Position numbers and translations under genes: made by a program. Below the pieces are notes generated by a model that was given only the letters and a program-made list of their open reading frames with translations, did no database searches and was not told where the DNA came from. Below are positions 31,531-35,008 of a stretch of DNA of 35,008 bases, in pieces. Every line of letters begins with the position of its first letter. Within the stretch, counting starts at the first letter, position 1. Origin of the DNA: an uncultured Eggerthellaceae bacterium (lineage in GTDB: Bacteria; Actinomycetota; Coriobacteriia; Coriobacteriales; Eggerthellaceae); contig CAJUSF010000008.1 in assembly GCA_910588945.1 (NCBI GenBank), positions 1-35,008 of the forward strand, given 5' to 3'.

Positions 31531-31884
31531 ATGTCTCGTGTAAAGCGTTCAGTTCACGCACGCAAGAAGCGTCGCACAGTTCTCAATCGTGCCAAGGGTT
31601 ATTATGGTGCGAAGTCCCGTTCCTATAAGGCGGCGAAAGAGCAAGTACAGCATTCTTTGCAATACATCTATCGCGATCGCCGCAACAAGAAGCGCAATGT
31701 TCGCAGGCTTTGGATCACCCGTATCAACGCAGCTGCGCGTCTTGAGGGCATGTCTTATTCCGTTTTCATGAACGGACTCAAGAAGGCCGGTGTCGAGCTT
31801 GATCGTAAGGTGCTCGCCGACATGGCTGTGAACGATCCTGAGGCGTTCGCAACGCTCGTGGGAGTCGCGAAGGCTGCTCTTTAG
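31531..31884 (+). CDS. rplT: 50S ribosomal protein L20
   Basis: The 117-residue protein begins MSRVKRSVHARKKRRTVLNR and has GYYGAKSRSYKAAKEQV and WITRINAAARLEGMSYSVF, the L20 signature. L20 is needed early in 50S assembly and in several bacteria represses its own operon by binding the leader. AAAAGGGAG precedes the ATG. A strong terminator follows. Confidence 0.98.
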   Translation: MSRVKRSVHARKKRRTVLNRAKGYYGAKSRSYKAAKEQVQHSLQYIYRDRRNKKRNVRRLWITRINAAARLEGMSYSVFMNGLKKAGVELDRKVLADMAVNDPEAFATLVGVAKAAL

Positions 31885-31911
31885 TTCCGACACCTATTTG
31901 ATGTCTAAGAT

Positions 31912-31944
31912 AAGAAGGAGAGACGTTTGCTCTCCTTCTTTTTT
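31912..31944 (+). terminator. Strong terminator of infC-rpmI-rplT
   Basis: AAGAAGGAGAG (31912-31922) and CTCTCCTTCTT (31930-31940) form a perfect 11-bp stem with a seven-base loop and are followed by TTTT. It is the typical rho-independent end of the ribosomal operon. Confidence 0.93.
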
Positions 31945-32036
31945 GCTTTTTGAAACCTGCAAAAGTGGCGTACTGAAATACAGAAATGACAAGCTATACG
32001 TCCACACTCGCGCTTATAACTGGTTTGCCATATTGG

Positions 32037-33560
32037 TTAGCGCACGTGTGCGGGTTTCTTTCCCCAGTAAAAGCGCATAAAATGCTTGCGATAGAATTTT
32101 GATGTCGCATCCTTTTTCTCGCAGATCAAACGAAGTGTTGCCTTTGCTATATCCATTGCAGCATCGGGTCTGCGGATGAATTCCGCGTTGATTATCGTCG
32201 ATCTGGTTATTTGCGGATGATCGTTGATCTGATGCAGCAGCCCCACAAGCTCGCGTGCTGTCGTCACGTGTAGCGCGGCGCCTGATGCCGTGAGCATCGA
32301 GACATTGGCTTTCTCTTGACCATACGCTTTGCCTAGAAGGATCATCGGCACTCCGATACAGAGGATCTCCGTTACGGTGAGGCCGCCCGACTTGCAGACC
32401 ACAAGATCGCTTGCAGCCATGAGTCCGGCCATTCCATCGACATATTCGAGCACGGTGATGTTCTTCAGACCGTATTCGCCGACCTTGCGTCGCAGTGTAT
32501 CGGCATATTCAGCATCTTTACCGGCGACTATTACCATATGCATATTCGTATATGTATGCATATAGGGCATGATCTGGTCGATCGAATTGCGAAAATGCAC
32601 ATACGGGCGCGGAAGCGATGCGCCGGCTAGGAATAGAACGATCTGCTTGTCTTCAGGAAGACCAAATTTCTTGCGCATCTCGTCTTTGTCGTATGTGCGA
32701 CTGAAATCCGGGCTTGCCGGGATGCCTGTGATCTGGATCCTGTTTTCCGGAACTTTTCTCGGCCGAAGCGTTTCGGCCATGTATTCATTGGCGACGCAGA
32801 ATAGATCTGTGTACATATGAGGCCAAAGACCCTCGACTTCGTAATCGGTTGGAACGCATATGATAGGGAATGTGGCCCCTAGTAGCATTCGTGCGCTGAC
32901 CGCGACGTTTGCGGCCGTAATGTGTGTACATACGAGCGCTTTTGGCTTTTTCTGCTTCACGTATTCGACGAATTTCGGATACATTATGCGTGCCCAGATC
33001 GTGCCGCCGCCCCAGAGGAATCGTCCGGTGAAGGTGTATCGCCAGGTGATGTCGTAGAACGGGCGTGTGGCGCCGGTGAACATCGATGCGGTGTTGTCTC
33101 CATTGAATACGATCCGTCCGAAGTCAAGGATGTCCAGTACTTCGACCTCGATGTTTTTAGCGAGATCGAATTGTTTGCGATCAAATCCAAGGTTTTCTGC
33201 TGCGTCGCGCTGTGCTAGCTGGCGAGCTTTTGCATCTTTATCAGCTGCCTCAGGGGCGAGACCTTTAGCAGGCGCTGCATCATTGGGCGCATCAAGGGCG
33301 GATGCTTTGTCGGTCGTATTGCGACTTGCTGTATCGTCTTTCGCCGCGGATTCAGCGCTCTTCGTAAGGTGGGCGGCACTCGGCTCGACCAGTTCGATCT
33401 CAAGATCGGAGTCAAGCTCCCTCGACTCGGCCTTTATGAGCTCAAGCGCCTTGGCGATGGCATTCGCCGCACTTTTATGGCCCGAGCCGACAGACGCGTG
33501 CAGAACGAGGATCAAGGATGAATCATCATCTGTTTTGATTATCTCTTTCATAGTAACCAT
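32037..33560 (-). CDS. GT28/MGDG-synthase-like glycosyltransferase
   Basis: The 507-residue protein is related to MurG and to diacylglycerol glycosyltransferases, which move sugar from a nucleotide donor to a membrane lipid. The N-terminal acceptor domain begins LILVLHASVGSGHKSAANAIAKAL. KPKALVCTHITAANV, PTDYEVEGLW and the donor-binding region MAASDLVVCKSGGLTVTEIL with the following GQEKAN are typical. About 75 Ala/Asp/Lys-rich residues (60-136) are inserted in the N-terminal domain, unlike most relatives. Starts at 33560 or 33551 both lack a good ribosome binding site, and TATATTTTAAGAT lies directly upstream, so a leaderless mRNA is possible. It diverges from a GT2 gene; a shared glycolipid pathway is inferred. 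Confidence 0.87.
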   Translation of the reverse strand: MVTMKEIIKTDDDSSLILVLHASVGSGHKSAANAIAKALELIKAESRELDSDLEIELVEPSAAHLTKSAESAAKDDTASRNTTDKASALDAPNDAAPAKGLAPEAADKDAKARQLAQRDAAENLGFDRKQFDLAKNIEVEVLDILDFGRIVFNGDNTASMFTGATRPFYDITWRYTFTGRFLWGGGTIWARIMYPKFVEYVKQKKPKALVCTHITAANVAVSARMLLGATFPIICVPTDYEVEGLWPHMYTDLFCVANEYMAETLRPRKVPENRIQITGIPASPDFSRTYDKDEMRKKFGLPEDKQIVLFLAGASLPRPYVHFRNSIDQIMPYMHTYTNMHMVIVAGKDAEYADTLRRKVGEYGLKNITVLEYVDGMAGLMAASDLVVCKSGGLTVTEILCIGVPMILLGKAYGQEKANVSMLTASGAALHVTTARELVGLLHQINDHPQITRSTIINAEFIRRPDAAMDIAKATLRLICEKKDATSKFYRKHFMRFYWGKKPAHVR

Positions 33561-33714
33561 GATATCTTAAAATATAGCTATTGGATCATGCTGTGATGTT
33601 ATGTGCATCATTTGTACAATATTCTCCGGCATGATCACGCGCGAATCGAGTGAGGCCACGTGTCAGGCTCGATGTTTAATGTGCGTGTCCGTATGGTTGG
33701 ATTAAGGGGTTTTA

Positions 33715-34704
33715 ATGGGCGACATTGAGACGAAGGTGCTCGATCGGATCGACGAGGATAAAGTTGCTGCGGCCTGTTCAGGTGAAGGGGTTGCCGTTCT
33801 CATTCCTTGTTATAACGAGGCGATCACGATCGGTAAGGTGGTGGATGACTTCAAGGTATCGTTGCCGCTGGCTACCATTTATGTCTACGATAATAACTCC
33901 AGTGATGATACGGCCAAGATCGCCGCTGAACACGGTGCGGTTGTGCGTTTTGAGAGCCGGCAGGGCAAGGGCAACGTCGTGCGTCAGATGTTTCGCGAGA
34001 TCGATGCCTCCTATTATGTGATGGTCGACGGTGATGATACATATCCGGCAGAGGCCGCCGCAAAGCTCATTGAGCCGCTGGTAAGAAATCGCGCCGACAT
34101 GACGGTGGGTGACAGGCTTTCGAATGGAAGCTATGGTGAGGAGAACGATAGAGCGTTCCATGGGTTCGGAAACAATCTTGTGCGTTGGCTCATCAAGGTG
34201 ATCTACGGGTATTCTTTCGACGATGTTATGACGGGATATCGTGCGTTTAACCGCGTGTTCGTGAAGACCATGCCTGTTCTGTCATCCGGCTTTCAGATCG
34301 AGACGGAGCTTTCTATCCATGCTATCGATCGTCGTTGGCGCATTGTCGATGTGCCGATCGACTATCGCGATCGTCCCGAGGGTAGCGAGTCGAAGCTTTC
34401 CACATTTGGCGATGGCGCAAAGGTTTTGATGGCTATCGCGTCATTGTTCAAGGATTACAAGCCGATGGCGTTCTTCGGTTGGCTGGCGTTGGCGTTCGTT
34501 GTCTTGGGTCTTATCGCGGGTGTTCCGGTTATTTGGGAGTTCACGCTTACCCATCTTGTCGAGCGTTTCCCGACTGCGCTTTTGGCGGTGGCGCTCGTTA
34601 TATGCGGCGCACTTTCGCTTACGATCGGACTTGTGCTCGATACAGTGGCTAAGAACAATCGCAAACAGTGGGAGATAGATGTCTATCAGGCCTATTACGA
34701 ATAG
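33715..34704 (+). CDS. Family 2 glycosyltransferase, polyprenyl-phosphate sugar transferase-like
   Basis: The 329-residue protein has a GT-A domain: VAVLIPCYNEAITIGKVV, VYDNNSSDDT, and DGDDTYP with the metal-binding acidic motif. DRLSNGSYGEENDRAFHGFGN and DVMTGYRAFNR match enzymes that make dolichol/undecaprenyl-phosphate sugars. The C-terminal part has two membrane segments (about 250-272 and 283-306). AAGGGG stands before the ATG. The product would be a lipid-linked sugar donor used by enzymes outside the membrane; the sugar is not decidable. The 154-bp gap from the divergent GT28-type gene has the palindrome TTGTACAA (33612-33619). Confidence 0.88.
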   Translation: MGDIETKVLDRIDEDKVAAACSGEGVAVLIPCYNEAITIGKVVDDFKVSLPLATIYVYDNNSSDDTAKIAAEHGAVVRFESRQGKGNVVRQMFREIDASYYVMVDGDDTYPAEAAAKLIEPLVRNRADMTVGDRLSNGSYGEENDRAFHGFGNNLVRWLIKVIYGYSFDDVMTGYRAFNRVFVKTMPVLSSGFQIETELSIHAIDRRWRIVDVPIDYRDRPEGSESKLSTFGDGAKVLMAIASLFKDYKPMAFFGWLALAFVVLGLIAGVPVIWEFTLTHLVERFPTALLAVALVICGALSLTIGLVLDTVAKNNRKQWEIDVYQAYYE

Positions 34705-34767
34705 GCGATAAGCCGCTTTTGTTCAAAGCGTGACAAGTGGACGTGGTGGGGTCAGGCGGTCATTGCA

Positions 34768-34781
34768 CCATCAGATGATGG
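34768..34781 (+). other. Short hairpin after the GT2 gene
   Basis: CCATC (34768-34772) pairs with GATGG (34777-34781), with TGC/CA extending the stem past one unpaired A. No T-run follows. Besides this and the terminator at 34819, the stretch 34705-34882 shows no gene. Confidence 0.3.
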
Positions 34782-34818
34782 CATATTCCATCTTCGCGAC
34801 CGTAGGAGATCCATTGTA

Positions 34819-34854
34819 GGGGCAGGATGAAATCCTGCCCCTTGTTACTTGCTT
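34819..34854 (+). terminator. Terminator of the GT2 gene
   Basis: GGGGCAGGAT (34819-34828) and ATCCTGCCCC (34832-34841) form a perfect 10-bp stem around GAA, followed by the T-rich TTGTTACTTGCTTT. It lies about 115 bp after the stop codon. Confidence 0.75.
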
Positions 34855-34882
34855 TATAATACGAATAATCAAAGCCCTTACA

Positions 34883-35008
34883 TCCCTTTTCGTATTTGAC
34901 GTTTACCCTTGACGCTTCGCGTCAGCGGTCAACTCCTTCATGCATTTATATATATGCTTCCTTACGGAAGCTATTAATAGTTAGTGTTCAGAGCAAATCG
35001 AAAAGGGA
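34883..35008. repeat. Inverted-repeat-bounded element, cut by the window end
   Basis: TCCCTTTTCG-T-ATTTG (34883-34898) is the reverse complement of CAAATCGAAAAGGGA (34994-35008) except for one bulged T. Inside are perfect hairpins TGACGC-TTC-GCGTCA (34910-34924) and GCTTCC-TTAC-GGAAGC (34956-34971), and an AT-rich near-palindrome GCATTTATATATATGC. The element is about 126 bp and non-coding. It could be a small non-autonomous mobile element or a structured RNA gene. The right arm ends exactly at the window end, so the repeat may be longer. Confidence 0.6.

Overview
The window looks like a chromosomal stretch of a mid-GC actinobacterium, most likely of class Coriobacteriia (Eggerthella/Slackia/Cryptobacterium relatives). 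The inference rests on the order alaS-ruvX-mltG-aroE-aroC-aroK-aroB-aroQ-pepP, a single-domain LuxR-type regulator, a BspA-like surface protein, a type A RNase P RNA and frequent GTG/TTG starts. No rRNA, tRNA, CRISPR array, phage gene or transposase was seen.

Layout. 1-1100: the 3' end of a BspA-like leucine-rich surface protein gene and an orphan RelB/DinJ antitoxin gene with a palindromic operator. 1109-3555: a DUF2130 protein and serine acetyltransferase. 3722-5901 (minus): S-adenosylhomocysteinase followed by a membrane-anchored protein. 6019-8284: a small LuxR-type regulator, then (minus) phenylacetate-CoA ligase and a tandem-ACT protein, separated by a hexanucleotide tandem repeat. 8565-20334: a long plus-strand block with alaS, ruvX, mltG, the shikimate genes aroE-C-K-B-Q, an M24 aminopeptidase, ribD and ribE. 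20573-21655: a SurA-N-like membrane protein. 21798-24058 (minus): 5-formyl-THF cyclo-ligase, a small unknown protein, rnpB and comF. 23960-24635 is a gene-poor stretch with unusual structure. 24636-30434: an amino-acid-type binding lipoprotein, an M16C metalloprotease and two anchored proteins of unknown function. 30562-31884: infC-rpmI-rplT behind an attenuator-like leader. 32037-34704: divergent GT28-type and GT2 glycosyltransferase genes. 34705-35008: terminator and an inverted-repeat-bounded element cut by the window end.

The genes are mostly housekeeping: aromatic amino acid and riboflavin biosynthesis, translation (AlaRS, IF3, L35, L20, RNase P), cell wall (MltG) and one-carbon/methyl metabolism (AhcY, 5-FCL). 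The most unusual non-coding signals are: an array of CTTGCRY heptamers held in exact 11-bp phase over about 130-170 bp upstream of comF (24127-24298); beside it, a candidate 15-codon leader peptide with a long-range pairing before the binding-protein gene; a perfect 14-bp hairpin inside the luxR-type gene that resembles this genome's own terminators; a three-state terminator/antiterminator leader before infC, which probably starts at AUA; and the inverted-repeat element at the right edge. All of these were found by eye and need computational and experimental checks.
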